Below are positions 1 to 6,741 of a stretch of 11,409 nucleotides of DNA, one piece after another. The position numbers and the translations under genes are program-made. Each line of letters starts with the position of its first letter. The stretch's first letter is position 1. The notes beneath the pieces are model-generated. The model made no database searches and was not told where the DNA came from. It saw only the letters and a list, made by a program, of their open reading frames with translations. The stretch covers positions 1 to 11,409 of the forward strand of contig JAFYBD010000232.1 in assembly GCA_017540385.1 (NCBI GenBank). The letters run 5' to 3'. Source of the stretch: Lentisphaeria bacterium (GTDB taxonomy: Bacteria > Verrucomicrobiota > Lentisphaeria > Victivallales > UBA1829).

Positions 1-1460
1 GATCGCTCTTCGATCGCGTGAAGCTCGATCTGGGCGGCGATCCCGCGCTCGAACGGCTCACGCTCGCCGAACGCGTGCGTCGCTGTCGCGAGGGAAAGAC
101 CGACCCCGCGCTCGTCGCGCTGATGTTCCAGTACGGCCGCTACCTGCTGATCGCGTCCAGCCGCCCCGGCTCGCTCCCGGCGAATCTGCAGGGCATCTGG
201 AACAACTCGAACACGCCAGCCTGGCACAGCGACTACCACACGAACATCAACCTCCAGATGAACTACTGGGGCGCTGAGCCCGCGAACCTCGCCGAATGTC
301 ACGAGCCGCTGTTCGATCTGCTCTTCGCATCGGTCGAGGGCGCGTATTGGGACACCCGGACCGCGTTCCCCGATATCCCGAACGAAAAACTGAATCACGG
401 CTTCACGTTCCGCACCAGCATGAACATCTACGGCGCGGGCGGCTGGCGCTGGAACTGGCCGAGCTCGGCGTGGTTCGCCCAGCATTTCTACCGGCACTGG
501 CAGTACGGCCGCGACATCAATTTCCTGTATTATGAAGCCTGGCCGTACTACATGGGCGTGGCGGAGTTCTGGTTCCGCCGCCTCAAGAAACGCGACGACG
601 GCACGCTGGTCGTCCCGCAGGGCTGGTCGCCCGAACACGGCCCGACGGAGGACGGCGTGACGCACGACCAGCAGATCGTGACGGAGTTCTTCGACCAGTA
701 TATCGACATCATCACCCGGCTGAAGATCGGCAAGGTGTACCGCTACCCGGATCAGAACGTGGCGCACGCCAGGGATGTCCGGGAGCATCTGCTCGGGAAC
801 AAGATCGGTTCCTGGGGCCAGCTTCAGGAATGGGAGACCGACCGCGACGTGAAGGGCGACGAACACCGCCACACCTCGCACCTCTTCGCCGTGTATCCCG
901 GCAGCTCCATTGACGCCGTGAAGACGCCGGAGCTCTTCAAAGCCGCCCGGGTCTCGCTCGAAGGACGCGCCCTGACCGGAGACGCGCGGAGGTCGTGGAC
1001 GTGGCCGTGGCGGGCGGCGCTTTGGGCGCGGCTCGGCGACGGGAAGCAGGCGACCGACATGGTCAACAGCCTCCTGCGCTACAACACGCTCGAAAACCTC
1101 TTCACCACGCATCCGCCGTTCCAGATCGACGGCAACCTAGGGATCGTCGGCGCGATGTGCGAGATGTTCGTGCAGAACGATTCCGGCGGCGTCCTCCTGC
1201 TCCCGGTCGATCTGCCCGAGTGGCCCGACGGCTCGTTCAGCGGCCTGCGCGTGTACGGCGGATTCGTCGTCTCCGCCCAGTGGAAACAGGGCAGGCTCGT
1301 CCGGGCGGAGATCAAGGCGGTTCGTTCCGACACGCTCAAACTCCGCACGCGCACTCCGATGGTCTGGAGTCAGGTCTGGCCCCAATACCGCCTGGTCGAA
1401 GGCACGGAGTTCACGATCCCGATGCGCGTGGGAGAAACCGCCATCCTGACCGCGCCGTGA
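1..1460 (+). CDS. GH95 family glycosidase (alpha-L-fucosidase type), C-terminal part, truncated by left edge
   Basis: Hydrolyses terminal alpha-linked L-fucose, or L-galactose in some family members, from glycans by an inverting mechanism. The frame is open to the left edge (first full codon at position 3). The GTG at 18 is an internal valine, not a start. About 485 residues are visible against roughly 750-800 for the family, so the N-terminal beta domain is missing. Visible family signatures are NLQGIW, then DYHTNINLQMNYW with the two Asn of the catalytic motif (codons 243 and 249), WSPEHGP with the probable general acid Glu (codon 633), and FQIDGNLG with Asp (codon 1128). These match the Asn/Asn/Glu/Asp set known from Bifidobacterium AfcA, so the (alpha/alpha)6 barrel should be active. 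A short beta-rich C-terminal domain follows. No signal peptide can be judged. No terminator is visible: the next promoter starts 3 nt after the stop. The family call is firm; substrate choice is inference. Confidence 0.93.
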   Translation, partial: SLFDRVKLDLGGDPALERLTLAERVRRCREGKTDPALVALMFQYGRYLLIASSRPGSLPANLQGIWNNSNTPAWHSDYHTNINLQMNYWGAEPANLAECHEPLFDLLFASVEGAYWDTRTAFPDIPNEKLNHGFTFRTSMNIYGAGGWRWNWPSSAWFAQHFYRHWQYGRDINFLYYEAWPYYMGVAEFWFRRLKKRDDGTLVVPQGWSPEHGPTEDGVTHDQQIVTEFFDQYIDIITRLKIGKVYRYPDQNVAHARDVREHLLGNKIGSWGQLQEWETDRDVKGDEHRHTSHLFAVYPGSSIDAVKTPELFKAARVSLEGRALTGDARRSWTWPWRAALWARLGDGKQATDMVNSLLRYNTLENLFTTHPPFQIDGNLGIVGAMCEMFVQNDSGGVLLLPVDLPEWPDGSFSGLRVYGGFVVSAQWKQGRLVRAEIKAVRSDTLKLRTRTPMVWSQVWPQYRLVEGTEFTIPMRVGETAILTAP

Positions 1461-1462
1461 GC

Positions 1463-1490
1463 TTGACTTTTCCGTCCGTCCGGCTATAGT
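1463..1490 (+). promoter_or_regulatory. Sigma70-like promoter of the M20 peptidase gene
   Basis: TTGACT at 1463-1468 and TATAGT at 1485-1490 are separated by 16 nt, giving an expected start near 1497 and a leader of about 30 nt. The -35 box begins 3 nt after the GH95 stop codon, so the peptidase gene can be transcribed independently of GH95. A GGAG ribosome-binding site (1518-1521) lies 6 nt before the ATG. Confidence 0.65.
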
Positions 1491-1527
1491 ATTGTGACAT
1501 CTTTTCACCGCAACCCCGGAGCATCCC

Positions 1528-2586
1528 ATGAACGACTATATCGCCCTGCTTGAATCCCTCATCCGCACGCGTCCCGTCACGACCGACCCGGAGCGCGTGA
1601 ACGCCGCGACCGCCGTCATGCGCGACTTTCTGCAGGCGCGCGGCGTCTTTTGCCGGACCGAGGAGTTCGAGGGGCGGCTGATCCTCTACGCCTCGAACCG
1701 CGAATCCGGCACGCCCGACATCATCCTCAATTCGCACATGGACGTGGTCCCCGCCGCGGACGAACAGTTCGAGCCGGCCGTGCGCGGCGGCCGGATGTAC
1801 GCGCGCGGCACGTGCGACTGCCTCGGGAATGCCGTCTGCCTGGCGCAAATCCTGCTCGCGGCGAAAACGCACGTCGCGGCGGTCTTCTCCGCCGACGAGG
1901 AGACCGGGGGCAGGACCACGAAACACATGGTCGACCTCGGTTACACGGCGAAGCATGCCGTCCTGATCCTCGATTCCGGCGACGACTCCATCGTGTACGC
2001 GCAGAAAGGCGTGCTCGTGGTGCATCTGACCGCGAAAGGGCGCGCCGGGCACGCCGCGTATCCGTGGAAGAGCGAGAATCCGATCGACAAGCTCACTGCG
2101 GGCTATGCGAAGTTCCGCGCCGCCTGGGATAATCCGGCCAGCGAGGACGACTGGCGGAACACGCTCGCGGCGTGCATGACGTCCGCCGGGAACGCCCCGA
2201 ACCAGATCCCCGGCGAAGCCTCCATGACCCTCAATTTCCGCCTCGTCGACGCCGCTTCGCGCGAGACCGTGCTGAACACCCTGCGCGAGACTACAGGCTG
2301 CGAGATCACGCTCGGAGAGGACATCCCGCCGGTGGAGTTCGACAAGGACGGCCCGGTCTTCACGCTCCTTCAGCGCACGATGTCCGCCGCGCTCGGCAGG
2401 GAGATCCCGATCACACGCATCTGCGGAGCCACGGATTCGCGTCACTGGAAGGCGCTCGGCGTCCCGGTCCCCGTGCTGGGCGTGTCGGGCGCGAACGAAC
2501 ATGCCGCGGACGAGTTTGTCGAGCTCGATTCCATCGGACAGACGGCCGACGCCATCGTGGAGTTCGCATCCGCCCTCGCGCAGTGA
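1528..2586 (+). CDS. M20 family zinc metallopeptidase / deacylase (ArgE/DapE/carboxypeptidase G2-like)
   Basis: Cytosolic di-zinc amidohydrolase that removes acyl groups or C-terminal amino acids from small amide substrates. The 352 residues are close to the usual family length. Metal-site residues appear in order: H70 and D72 in NSHMDVV; bridging D97 in RGTCDCLGN; general base E124 and ligand E125 in ADEETGG; D149 in ILDSGDD; H325 near the C-terminus in GANEHAADEF. H175 in the GxAGHAAYP segment belongs to the inserted dimerisation domain. All catalytic positions are present. The start is set by GGAG 6 nt upstream and a good promoter. It lies between a glycosidase and a convergent tyrA operon, and neither says much about its substrate. 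Candidates are N-acyl-ornithine, N-succinyl-diaminopimelate, or a dipeptide. Two cysteines (C96, C98) flank the bridging Asp, where small or hydrophobic residues are usual. Confidence 0.88.
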   Translation: MNDYIALLESLIRTRPVTTDPERVNAATAVMRDFLQARGVFCRTEEFEGRLILYASNRESGTPDIILNSHMDVVPAADEQFEPAVRGGRMYARGTCDCLGNAVCLAQILLAAKTHVAAVFSADEETGGRTTKHMVDLGYTAKHAVLILDSGDDSIVYAQKGVLVVHLTAKGRAGHAAYPWKSENPIDKLTAGYAKFRAAWDNPASEDDWRNTLAACMTSAGNAPNQIPGEASMTLNFRLVDAASRETVLNTLRETTGCEITLGEDIPPVEFDKDGPVFTLLQRTMSAALGREIPITRICGATDSRHWKALGVPVPVLGVSGANEHAADEFVELDSIGQTADAIVEFASALAQ

Positions 2587-2608
2587 GCTCATCCGAGCGA
2601 AAAAGAAA

Positions 2609-2654
2609 TCCGCCGGTCCCGGGAGATGCTTCCGGTTCCGGCGGAACTTGTTTT
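2609..2654. terminator. Bidirectional intrinsic terminator between M20 peptidase and tyrA
   Basis: A perfect 8-bp stem pairs TCCGCCGG (2609-2616) with CCGGCGGA (2638-2645), and the loop contains further CCGG pairing. On the minus strand the stem is followed by a TTTCTTTTT tract, a good terminator for tyrA, whose stop is about 30 nt away. On the plus strand ACTTGTTTT follows, which is weaker but usable for the peptidase gene. Confidence 0.7.
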
Positions 2655-2676
2655 CAGGGAGAATCGTGCTTGCGGC

Positions 2677-3579
2677 CTACTTGTTCCGCATGTGCTTGAC
2701 GAGCCACGCGTCGCGCAGTTCCTTGCCGTGCGCGAATTCGCGCTGGAACGCGTCGTAGTCGCCGGAGGCGATCTCCTCCCGCAGCACGTCGAGCTTCTTC
2801 TGGAAGTTGTCGAGCGCGGTGAGGATCGCGGGCGTGTTGAACTCGATGATCTCGCGCCACATGACCGGATTGCTGGAGGCGATGCGGCTGGTGTCGCGGA
2901 ATCCCCCGGCGCAGCCCGCGTCGCGGAGCATTTTCTCGCGCGGGTCCTCGCTGCCGAGGATGGTGAGCGCGAGCGCGGAGGCCACGATGTGCTGCACGTG
3001 GCTGGTGTGCGCGACGAGGTCGTCGTGCTCGTCCGGCAGGATGCGGATCACGTTCGTGCCAGCATAGCGCCAGAACCGCGCCACGGTCTCCGCGTCGGCG
3101 TCTGTGGCGTTCGAGCCCGGGCACAGGAAGACGTCCGCGCCCCGGAACATGGTCGGGAACGCGTGAACGTGTCCGGAGTATTCCGTGCCGGCCATCGGGT
3201 GTCCGCCCACGAACACCACCCCGCGCGGGACGACGGTGCGTTCGGCCGCGTTCAGGATCGCGCCCTTCACGCTGCCCATGTCGGTCACGATCGTGCCGGG
3301 CCGCCAGAGCGCTGCGTAGTCGGTGAGGTAACGGACGATGACCGGGAGCGGGAGGGAGAGGAACGTCACGTCGGCCTGGGGGATGACTTCCGCCGGGTCG
3401 TCCGACGCGAAATCCGCGGCATGCTCGGCGATGGCCCATTCGCGGGCGGCCGGGTTCCGCGTGCAGCAGAGGCGGCGGATGCCGGGCATGCCGTTCAAGG
3501 CGAGCCCGAAGGAAGCGCCGAGGAGGCCGAAGCCGATGATCGCGACGTTTGTCACGGTGTTTCGATCAGTCGTTTCCAT
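2677..3579 (-). CDS. tyrA: Prephenate dehydrogenase (TyrA family)
   Basis: NAD(P)-dependent oxidative decarboxylation of prephenate (or arogenate) in tyrosine synthesis, in the cytosol. The 300 residues comprise an N-terminal Rossmann domain with GFGLLG (16-21), the TDMGSVKG loop (99-106), GGHPMAGTEYSG (125-136) carrying the catalytic His (H127), and the helical dimerisation domain with HTSHVQH (191-197) and GGFRDTSRIA (225-234). The length leaves no room for a C-terminal ACT domain, so feedback inhibition through ACT is not expected. The ATG at 3579 lies inside the end of the upstream cupin gene (14-nt overlap). No clear ribosome-binding site precedes it, which suggests translational coupling. 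A GTG nine codons in, just before the Rossmann strand, is an alternative start. A terminator follows the stop. Confidence 0.93.
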   Translation of the reverse strand: METTDRNTVTNVAIIGFGLLGASFGLALNGMPGIRRLCCTRNPAAREWAIAEHAADFASDDPAEVIPQADVTFLSLPLPVIVRYLTDYAALWRPGTIVTDMGSVKGAILNAAERTVVPRGVVFVGGHPMAGTEYSGHVHAFPTMFRGADVFLCPGSNATDADAETVARFWRYAGTNVIRILPDEHDDLVAHTSHVQHIVASALALTILGSEDPREKMLRDAGCAGGFRDTSRIASSNPVMWREIIEFNTPAILTALDNFQKKLDVLREEIASGDYDAFQREFAHGKELRDAWLVKHMRNK

Positions 3580-3925
3580 ACAGGATGATGGTGGCCAGGA
3601 TTTCGAGAGGATCGGTCCCTTCGCAGGCCACGGAGTGCCCCTCGCCGGACCTCGTGATGATGGAGTCGCCCGCGGACGCCACGACCTCGGTGCCGTTGTC
3701 GTCGATCCGGGCCTGTCCGGCCACGATGTAGAAGATTTCCTCCTCGTTCTCGTGGACGTGCCAGCCGATGGAGCATCCGGGCTGGAGTATCAGGCGCGAA
3801 TACATCCTGGTCGGGGAGCCCATTTCCTCTCCCTTTTTCCAGATGTGTTCGATCTTGACCGAGCCGTCGCCGCCCCTCATGGCGGTCCGGACTTCGGTGG
3901 CGAAGGCTGAGCGGGGTTTGTACAT
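3566..3925 (-). CDS. Small single-domain cupin protein
   Basis: A 119-residue conserved barrel (cupin_2 type). The first cupin motif, PGCSIGWHVHENEEEIFYIV, supplies H56, H58 and a Glu at 62 or 63. The second, around GDSIITRSGEGHSV, supplies H97. A bound divalent metal is therefore plausible. No signal peptide is seen, so it is probably cytosolic. The frame is open upstream, but the ATG at 3925 is preferred: AAGGAT lies about 8 nt upstream, and a promoter with -10 at 3996-4001 would start transcription downstream of the longer candidate ATG at 4057. It is first in an operon with tyrA. Small cupins range from sugar-binding sensors to enzymes such as dioxygenases and isomerases. Pairing with tyrA hints at an aromatic-pathway role, but that is only inference from position. 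Confidence 0.85.
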   Translation of the reverse strand: MYKPRSAFATEVRTAMRGGDGSVKIEHIWKKGEEMGSPTRMYSRLILQPGCSIGWHVHENEEEIFYIVAGQARIDDNGTEVVASAGDSIITRSGEGHSVACEGTDPLEILATIILYGND

Positions 3926-3995
3926 GGCGTGATCCTTGTGGAGGGTGCGCTGGTTGGGGAAAAAGTTGTTTGTCAGAATAAAATATCGGAATAAA

Positions 3996-4024
3996 ACTAT
4001 AGCACGCGCCGCACGCTTTTCCAA
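3996..4024 (-). promoter_or_regulatory. Promoter for the cupin-tyrA operon
   Basis: Reading the minus strand, TTGGAA (4024-4019) and TATAGT (4001-3996) are separated by exactly 17 nt. Transcription would begin near 3989, leaving a leader of about 64 nt before the cupin ATG at 3925. It is divergent from the promoter at 4086-4118. Confidence 0.6.
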
Positions 4025-4028
4025 CCGG

Positions 4029-4073
4029 AAAACCGAAAAAGGCGCAAGAAAGACCAAAAAAGAACGAAAAAAA
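4029..4073. promoter_or_regulatory. Run of roughly phased A-tracts between divergent promoters
   Basis: A-tracts sit at 4029-4032, 4036-4040, 4049-4051, 4056-4061 and 4067-4073. Four of the five centres are near 4030.5, 4050, 4058.5 and 4070, so spacing approximates one helical turn or its multiple. This could produce intrinsic DNA bending or act as an UP-element-like site for the plus-strand promoter. It stands out in an otherwise GC-rich sequence. Confidence 0.4.
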
Positions 4074-4085
4074 CTCGCCGGACGC

Positions 4086-4118
4086 TTGAAACTTCCGTTT
4101 CGCGTGGTAGATTATAAT
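4086..4118 (+). promoter_or_regulatory. Probable promoter for the secreted protein-folB operon
   Basis: A perfect TATAAT at 4113-4118 is the strongest -10 box seen here. TTGAAA lies at 4086-4091, but the 21-nt gap is too long for a standard sigma70 promoter. Either the true -35 is degenerate (around 4090-4095) or an upstream A-rich element or activator compensates. The expected start is near 4125. Confidence 0.5.
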
Positions 4119-4134
4119 AATTGTGGTTTCCAAA

Positions 4135-4152
4135 CGTTTTGGTAGCAAAACG
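4135..4152 (+). promoter_or_regulatory. Small perfect hairpin in the leader of the secreted protein gene
   Basis: CGTTTTG (4135-4141), loop GTAG, CAAAACG (4146-4152) form a perfect 7-bp stem within the first 30 nt of the expected transcript. The partly overlapping dyad CCAAACGTTTTGG (4130-4142) is a competing symmetric site. This could be an operator, a 5' stabilising hairpin, or chance. No T-tract follows, so it is not a terminator. Confidence 0.35.
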
Positions 4153-4187
4153 ATACAAATCCAGACCCCGACCGAAAGGATTTCATC

Positions 4188-4880
4188 ATGTTCAAACATA
4201 TCGCCGTCATTGCCGCCGCCATGCTCATCTCCGTCTCGGCGTTCGCCGGCAAACCCCACACCGTGTTCGTCTTCGACGACCTCACCCGTCCCGTTTACAC
4301 CGACCAGCAGGACAACCGTACCGCCTCCCTGCTCATCGAATACCTGAAGTCCGAACTCGCGACCCATTCCCAGATCGCCCTCTGCGATTCCTCCGTAGTC
4401 GACGATACGATGAAGGAATTCCGCTCGAAGCACAAATACGGCACGGCCCTCACCAAGGACGAGATCCAGGATGTGCTCAAGCGGGTCAAGGGCGACTACA
4501 TGGCCCTCCTTTCCGTCGTCAGGGAAGGCGAAGGGAAGAACGTCCGCGTGGTCTTGTACGACAAGGACGGCAAGCAGTACGATCCGCTGTCCGTCGGCAT
4601 CACCTCCATCCGCGAAAGCGATCTCCCCGCCGTGATGCTCGCCATTGGCGTGGCGCGCCTCATCCGCGGTGAAAGCCCGGTCGACCGTCTCTCCCTCGAA
4701 CGCGAAAAGCAGCTCATGGACGAGACCGCCGAAGACCGCGCCCGCGAAGCGCTTGAGAACAAGGAGAAGGAAGAAGCCCGCTCCCGCGAGATCAAGCAGC
4801 GCGAGGAAAGCGCCAGGAAGGCCTACGAGGACATGACCGGCACCAGGCAGGCTCCCGCGGCCGTCCCCGCCGGGAAGTGA
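4188..4880 (+). CDS. Secreted protein with charged C-terminal coiled coil, function unknown
   Basis: I do not recognise a specific family. The 230-residue product starts with a Sec signal peptide: MFKH, a hydrophobic core, and AFA before the probable cleavage after residue 20. There is no lipobox Cys, so it should be free in the periplasm or exported. Residues about 24-160 look like an alpha/beta domain, with beta strands such as HTVFVFD and VRVVLYDKDGKQYD alternating with helices. This loosely resembles CsgG/LpoB-like periplasmic domains that bind envelope partners, a weak impression only. Residues about 164-218 are almost all Glu/Arg/Lys/Ala and would form a long charged helix or coiled coil, followed by a short Ala/Pro-rich tail. 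The start is supported by AAAGGA 7 nt upstream. folB follows after 24 nt, suggesting co-transcription despite unrelated roles. Confidence 0.75.
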   Translation: MFKHIAVIAAAMLISVSAFAGKPHTVFVFDDLTRPVYTDQQDNRTASLLIEYLKSELATHSQIALCDSSVVDDTMKEFRSKHKYGTALTKDEIQDVLKRVKGDYMALLSVVREGEGKNVRVVLYDKDGKQYDPLSVGITSIRESDLPAVMLAIGVARLIRGESPVDRLSLEREKQLMDETAEDRAREALENKEKEEARSREIKQREESARKAYEDMTGTRQAPAAVPAGK

Positions 4881-4904
4881 TTCTTCCCGCGTTTTTCTCT
4901 CCCT

Positions 4905-5261
4905 ATGGATAAGATCATCCTCCGGGGGCTGCCCGTCGACTGCGTCATCGGCACGCTCCCCACGGAACGCGTCTCTCCGCAGCGTCTCTATTTCGACCTG
5001 ATCCTCTCCGGCGATTTCTCCCGTGCAGGCGCCACCGATGACCTGAACGACGCCGTGGATTACACCGCGGTCGAACGCACCGTGCTCGAATATGCCGCCG
5101 GGACACGGTTTCAGCTGCTGGAACGGCTCGCGTACGCCTGCGCGGAGCGACTTCTGGAACGCTTCCCGCTCCTGGGCTCCGTCACGCTCAGAATCCGCAA
5201 GCCGGACGCTCCGGTCGCCTCGGAGTCGGTCGAACTCGAGATTACGCAGGGCCGTTCCTGA
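4905..5261 (+). CDS. folB: Dihydroneopterin aldolase
   Basis: Converts 7,8-dihydroneopterin to 6-hydroxymethyl-7,8-dihydropterin plus glycolaldehyde in folate synthesis, in the cytosol as an oligomeric ring of T-fold subunits. The 118 residues match the family length. Visible signatures are the N-terminal strand IILRGLPVDCVIGTLPTER with active-site Glu (E21), DLNDAVDYTAV (46-56) with the conserved Tyr (Y53), QLLERLA with pterin-binding Glu (E73), and RIRKPDAP (96-103) with the catalytic Lys (K99). No Shine-Dalgarno sequence is seen; the 24 nt before the ATG are pyrimidine-rich, so translation may rely on coupling to the upstream gene or on ribosomal protein S1. No other folate genes are present in the window. 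A strong bidirectional terminator follows. Confidence 0.9.
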   Translation: MDKIILRGLPVDCVIGTLPTERVSPQRLYFDLILSGDFSRAGATDDLNDAVDYTAVERTVLEYAAGTRFQLLERLAYACAERLLERFPLLGSVTLRIRKPDAPVASESVELEITQGRS

Positions 5262-5299
5262 GATCATTGTCCTTCACGCTCCCCCGACTTCATCAAAAA

Positions 5300-5339
5300 G
5301 CCTCCGCCGGTCATTGCCGGTCGGAGGCGTTCGTTTTTT
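5300..5339. terminator. Bidirectional intrinsic terminator between folB and tonB
   Basis: GCCTCCG (5300-5306) pairs with CGGAGGC (5322-5328). An inner CCGG/CCGG stem is separated by a single-T bulge, and the loop is about 6 nt. On the plus strand six T follow at 5334-5339. On the minus strand the stem is followed by TTTTTG. It therefore serves both folB and the convergent exbB-exbD-tonB operon. Confidence 0.85.
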
Positions 5340-5359
5340 GAGGGAGATTCGTGCTCGCG

Positions 5360-6316
5360 TCAGCGGATGTCGAGCGTCACGCGGATGACGCCTGCCTGAG
5401 GCGGTGCCGGGACGACTTTCAATCTCGCGAGGAGCGCGTCGACGGCGTCGTCGACGGCCTTGTTGCCGGACTTGCTGACGATGACCGCCTTGCTCACCGT
5501 GCCGTTCTTCGCGATCGTGAGGTCGACGACGGGCCAGGTGGAGACCTTGCCGCCGAGCTCGACGCTGGACGGCGAAACGGCGTTCCACTGCGGCCGGATG
5601 AAGGCGTTCAGCTGGTCGTAGTAGTCGCGCATTTCCTTGGTGGCGAGGATTCCCTCGCGGCCGGGATTCGGCGTGCCGGCGGTACCCTGCGTGGCGGCGT
5701 TGCGGATGCTGGCGATGAGGTCCTGACGCGCCTTCGCGTCGGCTTTCGCTTTGGCCTCGGCAGCCTCGCGCGCCTTGCGTTCCGCGTCGATCTGCGCCTG
5801 CGTCTTGGTGTTCGGCGTCTTTTTGATGTCCTCCGGTCTGAGGAGGGTGGAGGTCTTCGGCGGGTCCTTCTTGGGCTCGGTTTTGGGCGGGTCTTTCTTC
5901 GGGGGATCTTTCTTCGGCTCCGTCTTCGGCGGGTCCTTCTTGGGCTCGGTCTTGGGCGGGTCCGTCTTCGGCGGCGTGACCACCGGGGTGGGGTCCGGCT
6001 GCTTCACGACGGGAGGCAGGTCCGGCAGCGGATCGACCTTGCTGGGATCGGGGATGCTGTCGACCGGGGTGGGATCGGGTTCGTCGACCTGCTGCCGGGG
6101 CTCGTCCTGCGTGACTTCGCTCGCGTCGGGTGCGTCGCCGGGCGGCAGATCGGCCATGCCGACCTTCATCACAATGACCGGCGGGTCGAAATACTCGGTG
6201 AGGGAGGCGTAAATGAGCGGCACGGCGATGATCGCCGCGTGCAGGAAGAACACGGTCACGAGGATGACCCGCGAACGTCTGCCGTTGAAATAGGGATCGC
6301 CGGGGAGCCCGCTCAT
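5360..6316 (-). CDS. tonB: TonB-like energy-transducing periplasmic protein
   Basis: Spans the inner membrane once and the periplasm, transmitting proton-motive force from ExbB/ExbD to outer-membrane receptors. The 318 residues have a short basic cytoplasmic N-terminus, one membrane helix (about 17-40), a Pro/Asp-rich region (55-157) with near-identical DPPKTEPKK units at 115-155, an Ala/Lys/Glu-rich helix (172-206) and a C-terminal TonB-type alpha/beta domain (about 229-318) containing WPVVDLTIAKNGTVSKAVIV and ending in IRVTLDIR. The long charged helix also resembles TolA, so a Tol-like role cannot be excluded; no pal or tolB is in view. The ATG overlaps the exbD stop by 4 nt (ATGA), so the two are translationally coupled. 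It is last in the operon and followed by a terminator. Confidence 0.87.
   Translation of the reverse strand: MSGLPGDPYFNGRRSRVILVTVFFLHAAIIAVPLIYASLTEYFDPPVIVMKVGMADLPPGDAPDASEVTQDEPRQQVDEPDPTPVDSIPDPSKVDPLPDLPPVVKQPDPTPVVTPPKTDPPKTEPKKDPPKTEPKKDPPKKDPPKTEPKKDPPKTSTLLRPEDIKKTPNTKTQAQIDAERKAREAAEAKAKADAKARQDLIASIRNAATQGTAGTPNPGREGILATKEMRDYYDQLNAFIRPQWNAVSPSSVELGGKVSTWPVVDLTIAKNGTVSKAVIVSKSGNKAVDDAVDALLARLKVVPAPPQAGVIRVTLDIR
5852..5974 (-). repeat. In-frame tandem repeats encoding the Pro/Lys stretch of TonB
   Basis: About 120 nt of degenerate tandem sequence encodes residues 115-155 of the TonB-like protein, built from DPPKTEPKK or shorter DPPKK/DPPKT units. Codons vary between units, so this is an older repeat under protein-level constraint rather than a fresh slippage tract. 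Such stretches form an extended polyproline rod across the periplasm, and copy number may vary between strains. Confidence 0.8.
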
Positions 6317-6729
6317 GGTTTGGTCTCCTCCTGCATCACGAGGTTCACGTTTCGGAATCCGGCACCCCGGACCAGCCTCATCACGTTCATGACCGCGCCG
6401 TAGCGGAGGTCCTTGTCGCCGCGCAGGTAGATGGCGGTGTCGCGGCCGCTCTCCTGCTCAATGCGGGACAGCGCGGCCTGAAGCTCGGTTTCGCTCACGA
6501 CCCTGCGGTCGAACACGATGGAGCCGTCGGCCTTCACGTTGATGATCTTGGAGTCCGTGTCGGGCTTGATGGGGTCGGCGTTCATCTCCGGCGGAGTGAC
6601 GTCCACGGAGTATTCCAGCAGCGGCGCCGTGATCATGAAGATGATGAGCAGGAAAAAGAGCGTGTCGATCAGATTCGTGAGGTTGATCTGGTCGTACGCT
6701 GTGATTGGAAATCTTCTGCGGGAGGACAT
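6313..6729 (-). CDS. exbD: ExbD/TolR family proton-channel subunit
   Basis: The 138-residue inner-membrane partner of ExbB. It has a short basic cytoplasmic N-terminus (MSSRRRF), one membrane helix (about 20-37) starting NLIDTLFFLLIIFMI with the essential proton-carrying Asp (D22), and a periplasmic domain that includes TAIYLRGDKDLRYG and ends in FRNVNLVMQEETKP. Length and Asp position match the family. It starts 12 nt after the exbB stop with a GGAGC site about 6 nt before the ATG, and overlaps tonB by 4 nt. TolR is the alternative name; gene order exbB-exbD-tonB and the TonB-type partner favour ExbD. Confidence 0.92.
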   Translation of the reverse strand: MSSRRRFPITAYDQINLTNLIDTLFFLLIIFMITAPLLEYSVDVTPPEMNADPIKPDTDSKIINVKADGSIVFDRRVVSETELQAALSRIEQESGRDTAIYLRGDKDLRYGAVMNVMRLVRGAGFRNVNLVMQEETKP

Positions 6730-6741
6730 GGGACCGCTCCG

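Noticed and set aside
2626..3588. Long plus-strand open frame of about 320 codons opposite tyrA (and similar long frames opposite or inside the other genes)
   Set aside because: Arg/Gly/Ala/Asp/Val/His-rich shadow translation caused by high GC at third positions of the true genes. No domain motifs, and the opposite-strand genes are unambiguous.
3926..4057. N-terminal extension of the cupin protein starting at 4057
   Set aside because: The added 44 residues are not cupin-like, cover the promoter and AT-rich leader, and lack a ribosome-binding site; the ATG at 3925 has AAGGAT at good spacing.
5751..6212. Gly/Ser-rich plus-strand frame resembling a repetitive surface protein
   Set aside because: It is the antisense of the TonB Pro/Lys repeat region; the tonB frame has family domains and operon coupling.
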